A DNA stretch of 9,854 nucleotides from Actinomycetota bacterium (GTDB lineage Bacteria; Actinomycetota; Thermoleophilia; Gaiellales; Gaiellaceae), in the NCBI GenBank assembly GCA_005883235.1, contig VAYE01000100.1, positions 1-9,854 on the forward strand, read 5' to 3'. The translations under genes and the position numbers were made by a program. A model generated the notes under the pieces. It saw only the letters and a program-made list of their open reading frames with translations. It did no database searches and was not told the origin of the DNA. How positions within the stretch are numbered: position 1 is the stretch's first letter; each line of letters begins with the position of its first letter. Positions 1 through 5,726 of this stretch are shown in pieces.

Positions 1-1
1 C

Positions 2-79
2 GGAACGAACATCTTCACGCGCACGTATCGCGCCGATTCGTCGTACGGAGGCGTCCGCCGGATGGGATGGACGGGCTGA
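2..79 (+). CDS. C-terminal end of an unidentified protein (partial, runs off the left edge)
   Basis: The frame beginning at base 2 is open from the window edge to a TGA at 77-79. Its tail reads GTNIFTRTYRADSSYGGVRR and then MGWTG. About 20 of its 25 codons end in G or C, clearly more than in the two other plus frames over the same stretch, so this is probably the real coding frame. It overlaps the next gene's ATG (67) by 13 bases, which suggests the two are translated in one operon. Too little is left to name the protein. The tail would fit the end of a secreted or beta-propeller protein, but that is a guess. Confidence 0.45.
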   Translation, partial: GTNIFTRTYRADSSYGGVRRMGWTG

Positions 80-681
80 GGCCGCTTGTGCTCTGCGTCG
101 CGGCGGCCGGTCTGCTCTTCGCGGCCGGCTGCCGCGGCCATCCGAAGCCGCCTGCGCGCGTCGCCGTCGGCGCCGTCCGGGTGGGCACGGCGGCCCGCCC
201 GCGATCGGCCCAGCTTCGGGCGTGCCTGAGGCGCTACCACGGAGACATTCGGCTGTCGGCGGAGACGCGGGTCGTCGAACGGCGCGGCCGGCTTGGCGCC
301 AGCCTGACCATCGCCGTCCCGCGGTCGCCGTTGCTCTTCGGCTGCGACTTCGTTCGCCGCCGCACGGCGCCCTGCGGCGGCGCAGTCGGCGTGTGGCGCC
401 GCAACCGCCTCAACGACCCCCGGCTCGACATCCTCTGCGCCGATCGGAGGGGACTCCTTGGAGCCGCCTGGGTCGTCCCTCTACCCCGCGCGCGGTCGAT
501 CGCCGTGCGGGAGGGCGACCGGATCGATGTCTATCCGGTCGCCGGCCGGCTGCCGGTACGGATCTGGACCCGCGACGGCGTCGACCTCGCAAGGTCGAGC
601 GCCGACTTCGACGTCTCGCAGCTCGCGCGGGGCGGACGCGAGCTCGCACGCGAGCGCCTCAGGACGTTCGTTGCGGGCTAA
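67..681 (+). CDS. Small secreted protein, probable lipoprotein, unknown function
   Basis: The 204-residue product starts with a short charged N-terminus, a hydrophobic stretch (residues 6-20) and an AAGC motif ending at Cys22. This looks like a signal peptidase II site, though Ala at -3 is weaker than the usual Leu. The mature part is Arg-rich and has four further Cys (53, 93, 103, 124), enough for two disulfides, which agrees with export. I recognise no domain and no catalytic motif. The ATG at 67 overlaps the upstream stop, so translation is probably coupled; only a weak GGATGGG lies before it. The TAA at 679-681 overlaps the stop of the convergent response regulator (678-680), leaving no room for a terminator between them. 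It could also be a membrane-anchored rather than lipidated protein. Confidence 0.7.
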   Translation: MDGLRPLVLCVAAAGLLFAAGCRGHPKPPARVAVGAVRVGTAARPRSAQLRACLRRYHGDIRLSAETRVVERRGRLGASLTIAVPRSPLLFGCDFVRRRTAPCGGAVGVWRRNRLNDPRLDILCADRRGLLGAAWVVPLPRARSIAVREGDRIDVYPVAGRLPVRIWTRDGVDLARSSADFDVSQLARGGRELARERLRTFVAG

Positions 682-1115
682 GACTCCGCAAGCGTTGCGA
701 CCACGGCGTCGGCTACGACCCGAAGCGGGCGGCCCGACACCTGGCTCGCCTTTCGCAGGCGCGCGAACGCGTCCTGCTCGGAGAGACCCTCCCGCTCCAT
801 CAGCAGCCCCTTCGCCCGCTCGATCGACTTGCGGGCCGCGAGCGCGTCGGCGAGCGAGTCGGCCTGCTCCCGCAGTGCCGCGAGCTCCTCGTGCCGCGCC
901 CGAGCGGCCTGAATCGCCGGCAGCAGGTCGACCTCGCGGAACGGCTTCACGAGGTAGCCGAAGACGCCCGCCTCGACGGCCCGGCCGACGAGCTCCTCCT
1001 GGCCGTACGCCGTCAGCATCACGATCGGGATCGGCCGCTCGTCGAGAATGCGGCGCGCCGCCTCGATCCCGTCGAGGCGCGGCATCTTCACGTCGAGGAC
1101 GGCGAGGTCCGACCT
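678..1115 (-). pseudogene. ANTAR-domain response regulator, receiver N-terminus missing
   Basis: Read from 1115 downward, the frame opens at DLAVLDVKMPRLDG, the middle of a receiver domain. It continues with the conserved Thr (LTAYG) and Lys (LVKP), a helical linker, and an ANTAR domain over about the last 60 residues (ARKSIERAKGLLMEREGLS). ANTAR regulators bind hairpins in nascent RNA and prevent termination; the closest well-known type is PdtaR of mycobacteria. The first 45-50 receiver residues, with the acidic Mg-binding pair, are absent. The phosphoacceptor Asp codon (1092-1094) lies just upstream of the first usable start, GTG 1091. The frame continues directly from the cupin stop with only a few bases between. 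The gene is therefore truncated, by real decay or an assembly deletion. It follows the sensor kinase, its likely partner, on the same strand. Its TAG overlaps the convergent gene's stop. Confidence 0.85.
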
Positions 1116-1445
1116 TCACGAGCCGCTTTCCACCACGGCGCCGACGACGGCGTACGACAGCCCTTCGGGGCCGGCGACGACCTGCCGTGTCGCCTCGGGC
1201 TCGACGAGCACGTAGCGCCCCGGCTCGAGCGGCACCTCCTCGCCGTCGACGCGAAGAACCCCGCTCCCGCGCAGCGCGACGTAGACCTCCTCCTGCCCCG
1301 ACTCGCGCTCGTCGTGCTCGTGACCCCCTTGGCCGGGCTGCGAGTCGAACTGGTTGAGCTTGACGGCCCGCGCGCCCAGCTCTCGCGCGACCGGCTTGCG
1401 GCGGCCCTCGAAGTCGGCCGCGTCGACTAGGCGATACGAGGTCAA
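1116..1445 (-). CDS. Small cupin-domain protein
   Basis: A 109-residue single-domain cupin. The first cupin motif is visible as GGHEHDERESGQEEVYV followed by a G-containing turn (residues about 40-62), giving the His-x-His and Glu metal ligands. The second motif (EVPLEPGRYVLVEPEATRQ) keeps Pro-x-Gly but lacks the usual His, so metal binding may be incomplete. Small cupins of this kind bind small molecules or metals; no substrate can be assigned. The start is TTG at 1445, whose TTGA overlaps the kinase stop, a typical translational-coupling arrangement. The C-terminus (AVVGAVVESGS) looks close to complete, but the stop sits next to the break in the regulator gene, so the last residues could be affected by that lesion. 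It lies between a kinase and a regulator, which suggests co-expression with that signalling pair. Confidence 0.8.
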   Translation of the reverse strand: MTSYRLVDAADFEGRRKPVARELGARAVKLNQFDSQPGQGGHEHDERESGQEEVYVALRGSGVLRVDGEEVPLEPGRYVLVEPEATRQVVAGPEGLSYAVVGAVVESGS

Positions 1446-2890
1446 GCTGGGAACACGACCTCCGCGCGAAACGCCCCGTCTCTCGCGAGGGAGAGCGTGC
1501 CGTGCAGCTCGTCCCGCACCAGGGCCTGCACGATCGACAGCCCCGTTCCCGCCGCTGCACCGTCGACCCCGCTGCCGTCGTCGGCGACCGCGAGCACGAC
1601 GTCGCCGTCACGCCGGGCGAGCTCGACGCGAACCGACTGACCCCCGTGCTCGAGCGCGTTCTGGAACAGCTCGCTGAAGACGAGCGCGAGCGCGGTCGCG
1701 CGGTTTCCGGCCAGCGAGATCGGCTCCAGCTCGGCCTCGACCTCCTTGCCCGCGGCGAGGCTCTGCAGCAGCATGGAGCGGAGCCGCTCCACGAGCTCGT
1801 CGAGCTCGACGTCGTCGTCGCGGCGCTCGGTGAGCACCTCGTGCACGGCCGCGATGGCGAGGATGCGGTTGACCGAGTCGTCGAGCGCCTTGCGGGGGTC
1901 GACCTCCTGGGCCGAGCGCGCCTGGAGCCGGAGCAGGGACGCGACCGTCTGGAGGTTGTTCTTGACCCGGTGGTGGATCTCTTGCGCGAGGACGCCGCGC
2001 ATCACGGCCCGGCCGTGCTCGAGCGCGACCGCGGCGTGGTGCGCGATCGAGGCGAGCAGCGCCCGCTCGTCCTCCGAGAACGGCGTGTCGCGGTCGCAGA
2101 CGAGCTCGCCGACCTGACGCCGCTTCCAGCGGAGCGGCATCCGCACCGCGTGCGTCCCGGGCCGCCCCTCGGGCCAGGCGATCTTCCCGCCCTCGAGGAC
2201 GAGCGCGGCGCCCGTCGCATCGAGGGCCTCCATCGTCGTCTTGACGATCGCCTCGAGCGACTCCTCGAGGTAGAGCGACTCGGAGACGGCCTCCGAGATC
2301 CGGGCCAGCGCCTCGAGCTCCGTCACCTTCCGCTGGGCCTCGGCGTAGAGCTTCGCGTGCTCGATCGTCTGCGCGACCTGCCCCGCGATCGCGGCAAGCA
2401 GGTCGATCTCCGCGTCGGTGAACGCACGCGGCAGGAGCGTGCGGACGTTGAGCGCCCCGGCGAGCTTCTCCCGCGCGAGAATCGGGACCGCGAGGATCGA
2501 CTCGTACTCGTCCTCCGGCAGGTTGGGGAACGACTTGAAGCGCGGGTCGAGATGGGCCTTCTCGGGCAGCATGACCGGAGCTCGTTCCTGGGCTGCAACT
2601 CCCGTGATCCCCTCGCCGGGACGCATGCGCGGCCGCCGCGTCATCTCGTCGACCCGCGTTCCGTACGTCGCCCGCAGGACGAGCTCGCCGGCGCGCTCGT
2701 CGTAGAGGTAGACGAAGCAGGCGTCGGCGTCGAGAGCGTCCGCGACCTTGCTCGCCACGAGTCCGAGCACCTCCTCGAGGTCGAGCGAGGAATTGACGGC
2801 GGCGATCGTCTCCGTCAGGAGGCGCAGGTGCCGCGCGGAGGCGTCCACGGCCCGATTGTAGGCCTGCAACCCCGTCAATCGGTTTAACAC
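1442..2890 (-). CDS. Sensor histidine kinase, GAF-GAF-HisKA_2-HATPase (PdtaS-like)
   Basis: A 482-residue soluble kinase with no membrane segment. A first GAF domain spans about residues 36-178, a short helix 178-200, and a second, shorter GAF about 208-292. A HisKA_2 dimerisation domain follows, with EIHHRVKNNLQTVASLLRLQ (phospho-accepting His 306/307). The ATPase domain has an N-box at SELFQNALEHG (Asn411), DDGSG (438-441) and GTGLSIV (448-454). HisKA_2 kinases with GAF input typically phosphorylate ANTAR regulators, and one lies two genes downstream. The signal is unknown; it would be cytosolic. The gene looks complete. The start is uncertain: GTG 2890 gives the full frame but has no clear ribosome site, and TTG 2878, TTG 2869 or GTG 2848 are alternatives. 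Its start is directly adjacent to a divergent gene. Confidence 0.92.
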   Translation of the reverse strand: MLNRLTGLQAYNRAVDASARHLRLLTETIAAVNSSLDLEEVLGLVASKVADALDADACFVYLYDERAGELVLRATYGTRVDEMTRRPRMRPGEGITGVAAQERAPVMLPEKAHLDPRFKSFPNLPEDEYESILAVPILAREKLAGALNVRTLLPRAFTDAEIDLLAAIAGQVAQTIEHAKLYAEAQRKVTELEALARISEAVSESLYLEESLEAIVKTTMEALDATGAALVLEGGKIAWPEGRPGTHAVRMPLRWKRRQVGELVCDRDTPFSEDERALLASIAHHAAVALEHGRAVMRGVLAQEIHHRVKNNLQTVASLLRLQARSAQEVDPRKALDDSVNRILAIAAVHEVLTERRDDDVELDELVERLRSMLLQSLAAGKEVEAELEPISLAGNRATALALVFSELFQNALEHGGQSVRVELARRDGDVVLAVADDGSGVDGAAAGTGLSIVQALVRDELHGTLSLARDGAFRAEVVFPA

Positions 2891-2945
2891 AATGCTTACG
2901 CCGGAGGAGGGATTTTCTTTAGAGACGTGGAATAGCGTCGGTTAC
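2891..2945. promoter_or_regulatory. Probable divergent promoter region between kinase and PRC-barrel gene
   Basis: The two longest reading frames start one base apart on opposite strands (2890 and 2892), leaving no space for promoters. The segment from about 2908 to 2945 is relatively AT-rich (ATTTTCTTTAGAGACG) compared with its surroundings. This suggests that promoters lie here and that the PRC-barrel start is GTG 2946. I could not match convincing -35/-10 pairs on either strand, so this is an inference from composition and layout. Confidence 0.3.
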
Positions 2946-3200
2946 GTGAGCGCCATCGCCGTCGACCTTCGCCGTACCGCTGGTTACATCGTCGCCGACA
3001 GCCGCGGTCGCCTGGTTGGAAAGGTCGAGTGCCCGATGTACGGGACGGCGCCGGACGTTCCGGACGCGCTCTCCGTGCGCGCCGGCTTCCTCTCGCGGCG
3101 CCGCAGGCTCGTGCCCGCCGACGCGATCGAGCAGATCGACGGTACGAGCGGCGTGATCGGCTTGCGCGTCGAGCGCGAAGCGATCCGAAGCTTCCTCTAG
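2892..3200 (+). CDS. PRC-barrel-like small protein
   Basis: The frame gives 102 residues from ATG 2892, or 84 from GTG 2946. The core (GYIVADSRGRLVGKVECPMY, then RRRRLVPADAIEQIDGTSGVIGL) resembles a PRC-barrel: a strand, a G-R-L-V-G-K-V turn, and a later VPADAIEQID strand. PRC-barrel proteins are small beta-barrels found in photosynthetic reaction centres, the ribosome-maturation factor RimM and many unassigned actinobacterial proteins, so no specific role follows. The segment 2892-2945 is noticeably less GC-rich than its surroundings and encodes nothing like the family, so GTG 2946 may be the true start with a promoter before it. A GGAGGAGGG at 2903-2911 is not followed by a usable in-frame start. 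The gene diverges from the kinase. Confidence 0.75.
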   Translation: MLTPEEGFSLETWNSVGYVSAIAVDLRRTAGYIVADSRGRLVGKVECPMYGTAPDVPDALSVRAGFLSRRRRLVPADAIEQIDGTSGVIGLRVEREAIRSFL

Positions 3201-3220
3201 AAGCATCCTCAGTACCCAAA

Positions 3221-3243
3221 GCGGCGAAGGGGGGCTTCGCCGC
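3221..3243 (-). terminator. Hairpin downstream of glnA, weak intrinsic terminator
   Basis: GCGGCGAAG (3221-3229) and CTTCGCCGC (3235-3243) pair perfectly over 9 bp with a five-G loop. In the minus direction the stem is followed by TTTGGG, a short T-run, so it could end the glnA transcript. In the plus direction no T-run follows, although it could still protect the 3' end of the PRC-barrel mRNA. Confidence 0.5.
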
Positions 3244-3269
3244 GGACCGATCCGCACACCTGCGCCGAA

Positions 3270-3306
3270 CGACCACGAGGTGCCCGATAGAAGCACCTCG
3301 CGGTCG
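3270..3306. repeat. Imperfect inverted repeat (hairpin) between PRC-barrel gene and glnA
   Basis: CGACC-A-CGAGGTGC (3270-3283) pairs with GCACCTCG-C-GGTCG (3293-3306), giving 13 base pairs with one mismatch and a 9-base loop. No T-run follows on either strand. Together with the hairpin at 3221-3243 and a shorter GCGGA/TCCGC pair at 3242-3255, it makes the whole 3201-3371 gap highly structured. No gene is seen in this 171-base gap. Confidence 0.6.
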
Positions 3307-3371
3307 GCCGTCAGCGACTCCGGAGCGCCGCAGGGCATCCCGGAGCCGTGAAGCTCGATTCTCTCTCGCGC

Positions 3372-4736
3372 TCAGAGCACAGGCAAGTAGCGATCCATCT
3401 CCCACGTGGTGAGCTGCACGCGGTACTCGTCCCACTCCTTCCGCTTCAGCTCCACGTAGCGGTCGAAGACGTGCGGCCCGAGGGCCTTCCGAACCAGGTC
3501 CGATTGGGCCAGCTCGTCGATCGCCTCGCCCAGTGTCTCCGGGAGGGAGATGATCCCGCGCTCACGCCGCTGCTCCGCCGTGAGGTGGTAGAGGTTCGTC
3601 TCCATCGGCTCCGGGAGCTCGTAGCCGTGCTCGATCCCCTCGAGACCCGCGTGCAGGAGCGCCGCGAAGGTGAGGTACGGATTGCAGGCCGGGTCGGGAC
3701 AGCGGATCTCGGCCCGGGTCGCCTGCTCGGAGCCGGGCTTGTAGAGCGGGATGCGAATCAGCGCCGACCGGTTCCGCTGCGACCACGCGACGTACACGGG
3801 CGCCTCGTAGCCGGGAACGAGCCGCTTGTACGAGTTGACCCACTGCGCGAAGACGCCGGCGATCTCGCGCGCGTGGCGGAGCTGGCCGGCGATGAACGCC
3901 TTGCCCGCGTCCGACAGGTGCCACCGGTCGTCACCGTCGAAGAAGGCGTTGCGGCCGTCGGTGAAGAGCGACTGGTGGGTGTGCATGCCGGAGCCGTTCT
4001 CGCCGAAGATGGGCTTCGGCATGAACGTGGCGTAGACGCCGTTCTTGGCGGCGATCTCCTTCACGATCAGCCGGTACGTCACGGTGTGGTCGGCCATCTC
4101 GAGCGCGGGCGCGAACCTGATGTCGATCTCGTGCTGCGAGGGCCCGACCTCGTGGTGCGCGTACTCGACCGGGATGCCCATCGTCTCGAGGGCGTGGATC
4201 GTCTCCTGGCGCAGCTCGGTCGCGGCATCGAGGGACGTCATCGCGAAGTAGCCGCCCTCGTCGAGGGTCTCGGCGCCGGCCTGGTCCCTGAAGAGGAAGT
4301 ACTCGAGCTCCGGGCCGACGTTGAAGTGGTCGAAGCCCATCGACTGCATCCGCTCGAGCGCGCGCCGCAGGACGTGGCGGGGGTCGCCCTCGTAGGGCTT
4401 CCCGTCCGGTGTGACAACGTCGCAGATCATCCGGGCGACCTTCGTCTCGCCCTCCTTCCAGGGCATGACCTGAAAGGTGGCGGGATCCGGGATCGCCACC
4501 ATGTCCGACTCCTCGATCGCATTGAAGCCCGTGATCGACGAGCCGTCGAAGCCCATCCCGTCGTCGAGCGCGTCCTCGATCTCGCTCGGCGTGATCGCAA
4601 AGCTCTTCAGATGCCCCTCGATGTCGGTGAACCAGAGGAGCGCGAACTCGACGCCCTCCTCCTCGATCCGCCGCAAGACGGCGCGGCGGGCCTCCTCGCT
4701 CGACGTCGCGCGATTCCTGCTCTCCACCTGCGCCAT
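3372..4736 (-). CDS. glnA: Glutamine synthetase, type I alpha-like
   Basis: Makes glutamine from glutamate, ammonia and ATP in the cytosol. The 454-residue protein is complete: N-terminal beta-grasp with GFDGSSI (62-68), then the catalytic domain with GPELEYFLF (141-149), HHEVGPSQHEID (194-205), KPIFGENGSGMHTHQSL (241-257), NSYKRLVPGYEAPVY (311-325) and RNRSALIRIP (331-340). The C-terminal part (NLYHLTAEQRRERGIISLPE, ending WEMDRYLPVL) resembles the short alpha type of Bacillus rather than the adenylylated beta type. The position equal to Bacillus subtilis Arg62, needed there for feedback inhibition, appears to be Ala73 (FNAIEESD). ATG 4736 was chosen because AAAGGAGG lies four bases before it. 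A terminator-type hairpin sits immediately upstream, so expression probably depends on read-through. An in-frame extension to GTG 4781 is unlikely. Confidence 0.97.
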   Translation of the reverse strand: MAQVESRNRATSSEEARRAVLRRIEEEGVEFALLWFTDIEGHLKSFAITPSEIEDALDDGMGFDGSSITGFNAIEESDMVAIPDPATFQVMPWKEGETKVARMICDVVTPDGKPYEGDPRHVLRRALERMQSMGFDHFNVGPELEYFLFRDQAGAETLDEGGYFAMTSLDAATELRQETIHALETMGIPVEYAHHEVGPSQHEIDIRFAPALEMADHTVTYRLIVKEIAAKNGVYATFMPKPIFGENGSGMHTHQSLFTDGRNAFFDGDDRWHLSDAGKAFIAGQLRHAREIAGVFAQWVNSYKRLVPGYEAPVYVAWSQRNRSALIRIPLYKPGSEQATRAEIRCPDPACNPYLTFAALLHAGLEGIEHGYELPEPMETNLYHLTAEQRRERGIISLPETLGEAIDELAQSDLVRKALGPHVFDRYVELKRKEWDEYRVQLTTWEMDRYLPVL

Positions 4737-4755
4737 GGAACCTCCTTTGGAACGC

Positions 4756-4792
4756 AAAAAAGCCTCAGGCGCCTCCGGCACGCCCGAGGCTT
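4756..4792 (-). terminator. Intrinsic terminator or attenuator in the glnA leader
   Basis: On the minus strand AAGCCTC-G-GGCG (4792-4781) pairs with CGCC-T-GAGGCTT (4771-4760): 11 base pairs, one mismatch, 9-base loop, followed by a run of six T's (4761-4756). This is a textbook intrinsic terminator shape. It lies 27 bases after the acetyltransferase stop, so it may end that operon. However, the T-run stops 19 bases before the glnA ATG, leaving no room for a glnA promoter after it, so any glnA transcript must pass through it. Confidence 0.85.
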
Positions 4793-4802
4793 CGCCGCCT
4801 CG
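4785..4802 (-). promoter_or_regulatory. Candidate antiterminator hairpin competing with the glnA leader terminator
   Basis: On the minus strand CGAGGC (4802-4797) pairs with GCCTCG (4790-4785) around the six-base loop GGCGAA. The 3' arm is the same sequence that forms the 5' arm of the terminator (4792-4781), so the two structures exclude each other. ANTAR proteins bind hairpins with six-base loops, normally with A at position 1 and G at position 4; here position 4 is G but position 1 is G. The regulator, if any, is unknown. Confidence 0.4.
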
Positions 4803-4815
4803 TGATGACCGCGGG

Positions 4816-4821
4816 ATTCTA
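4816..4821 (-). promoter_or_regulatory. Possible -10 element for glnA
   Basis: TAGAAT on the minus strand (4821-4816) overlaps the acetyltransferase TAG stop and is one mismatch from the TATAAT consensus. Initiation a few bases later would give a leader of about 70 bases containing both competing hairpins. No good -35 box lies 17 bases upstream (ACGTGG), so this is weak. Confidence 0.25.
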
Positions 4822-5724
4822 CACCGCGATCGGGCCCGCCACGTGAACCCACTCGAGGCGCGGCCGGTAGCCGAGCTTCTCGTTCACGCGCCGCATCGCC
4901 GTATTCGCGAGGTCGTTCTGCGTCCGCAAGGTCTCGATGCCCACGTCGCGGGCGCCCGCGATCTGAGCGCGCTTCAGAGCCGTCGCGATGCCGCGGCCGC
5001 GCCGGTCGCGGCGAACGCCGGTCATCCAGTGCCCCACCTCGCCCGAGTCGTCACGGCCGAGGATTGCGTAGCCGACCACGTCCTCTCCCTCGAGCGCGGC
5101 GAACGAGAGCTCGCGGATGGCGAGCGGCCCGAGATACCTCCGCCGCCAGTACGGGAACGGTGCGGCCTCGGCCGGCCGGGCCGCCGGGACGTCTGCCTCC
5201 GCCTGCTGCGCCACCGCGTACATGCCCGCTTCGAGCTCCTCGCGGTCGCCCAGCGCGACGATCTCGATCCCGGGCGGAGCGTCCGCCACCAGGTCGACGT
5301 CCGCGGTGGAAAGCGCGACGTCCTGCATTCGCCCCACCTCGGTGAATCCGTGAGCCGAGTAGAACGCGATCAGGTCAACGGCCTCTGTCCGCGCGACGGC
5401 GTACATCTCCACACCGCCGAACCCCTTCGCGTGCCGAGCGACCCGCTCGAGGAGCTTCGAGCCGATCCCCCGTCGCCGGAACGGCTCCAGCACGCGAACA
5501 CTGACTCCCGCGGTCGTGCTCGTCGGGTCGCCGTACTGCCGCTCGACGAACGCCCCACCGGCAGGTTCGCCGTCGAGCACGGCGAGCACGCCGAGACGGC
5601 CGGGCGTCGTCCGCTCGGCGTCGAAGGCCTCGCGTGTCATCGGGAAGTCCGGGTCGACGGCGCCACGAATCGAAAGGAACGCGGCGATGTCCTCCTCGCT
5701 CTCGGCCGGGCGGATCTCGAGCAC
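4819..5724 (-). CDS. Tandem-GNAT N-acetyltransferase
   Basis: A 301-residue protein with two GNAT folds, the layout also seen in mycothiol synthase and some self-resistance acetyltransferases. The N-terminal domain has its acetyl-CoA motif A at VRVLEPFRRRGIGSKLLERV (about 76-95) and ends with FYSAHGFTEVGR. The C-terminal domain has VRRDRRGRGIATALKRAQ (about 227-244) and TQNDLANTAMRRVNEKLGY, the usual motif B region. Both A motifs keep the R/Q-x-x-G-x-G/A pattern. The substrate cannot be told. The start is GTG 5724, two bases after the MFS transporter's stop, indicating coupled translation. The neighbouring efflux-type transporters would fit a drug- or toxin-modifying role, but that is inference. 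A longer frame upstream is a shadow of the MFS gene. Confidence 0.9.
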   Translation of the reverse strand: MLEIRPAESEEDIAAFLSIRGAVDPDFPMTREAFDAERTTPGRLGVLAVLDGEPAGGAFVERQYGDPTSTTAGVSVRVLEPFRRRGIGSKLLERVARHAKGFGGVEMYAVARTEAVDLIAFYSAHGFTEVGRMQDVALSTADVDLVADAPPGIEIVALGDREELEAGMYAVAQQAEADVPAARPAEAAPFPYWRRRYLGPLAIRELSFAALEGEDVVGYAILGRDDSGEVGHWMTGVRRDRRGRGIATALKRAQIAGARDVGIETLRTQNDLANTAMRRVNEKLGYRPRLEWVHVAGPIAV

Positions 5725-5726
5725 GC

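Noticed and set aside
2849..2883. TTGACG and TACAAT on the minus strand as a promoter
   Set aside because: The spacing is only 12 bases, too short for a sigma-70 promoter, and both lie inside the kinase reading frame.
1502..2887. 461-codon open frame on the plus strand opposite the sensor kinase
   Set aside because: Low-complexity Arg/Glu/Leu/Val shadow of the kinase gene; no domain, no start signal.
4736..4781. glnA starting at GTG 4781 with 15 extra residues
   Set aside because: The start would lie inside the terminator hairpin, while ATG 4736 has a near-perfect ribosome site four bases upstream.
3348..4805. 485-codon open frame on the plus strand opposite glnA
   Set aside because: It is the mirror of the glnA frame in very GC-rich DNA, is dominated by Arg, Leu, Val and Asp, and has no recognisable domain, while the minus strand encodes an unmistakable glutamine synthetase.
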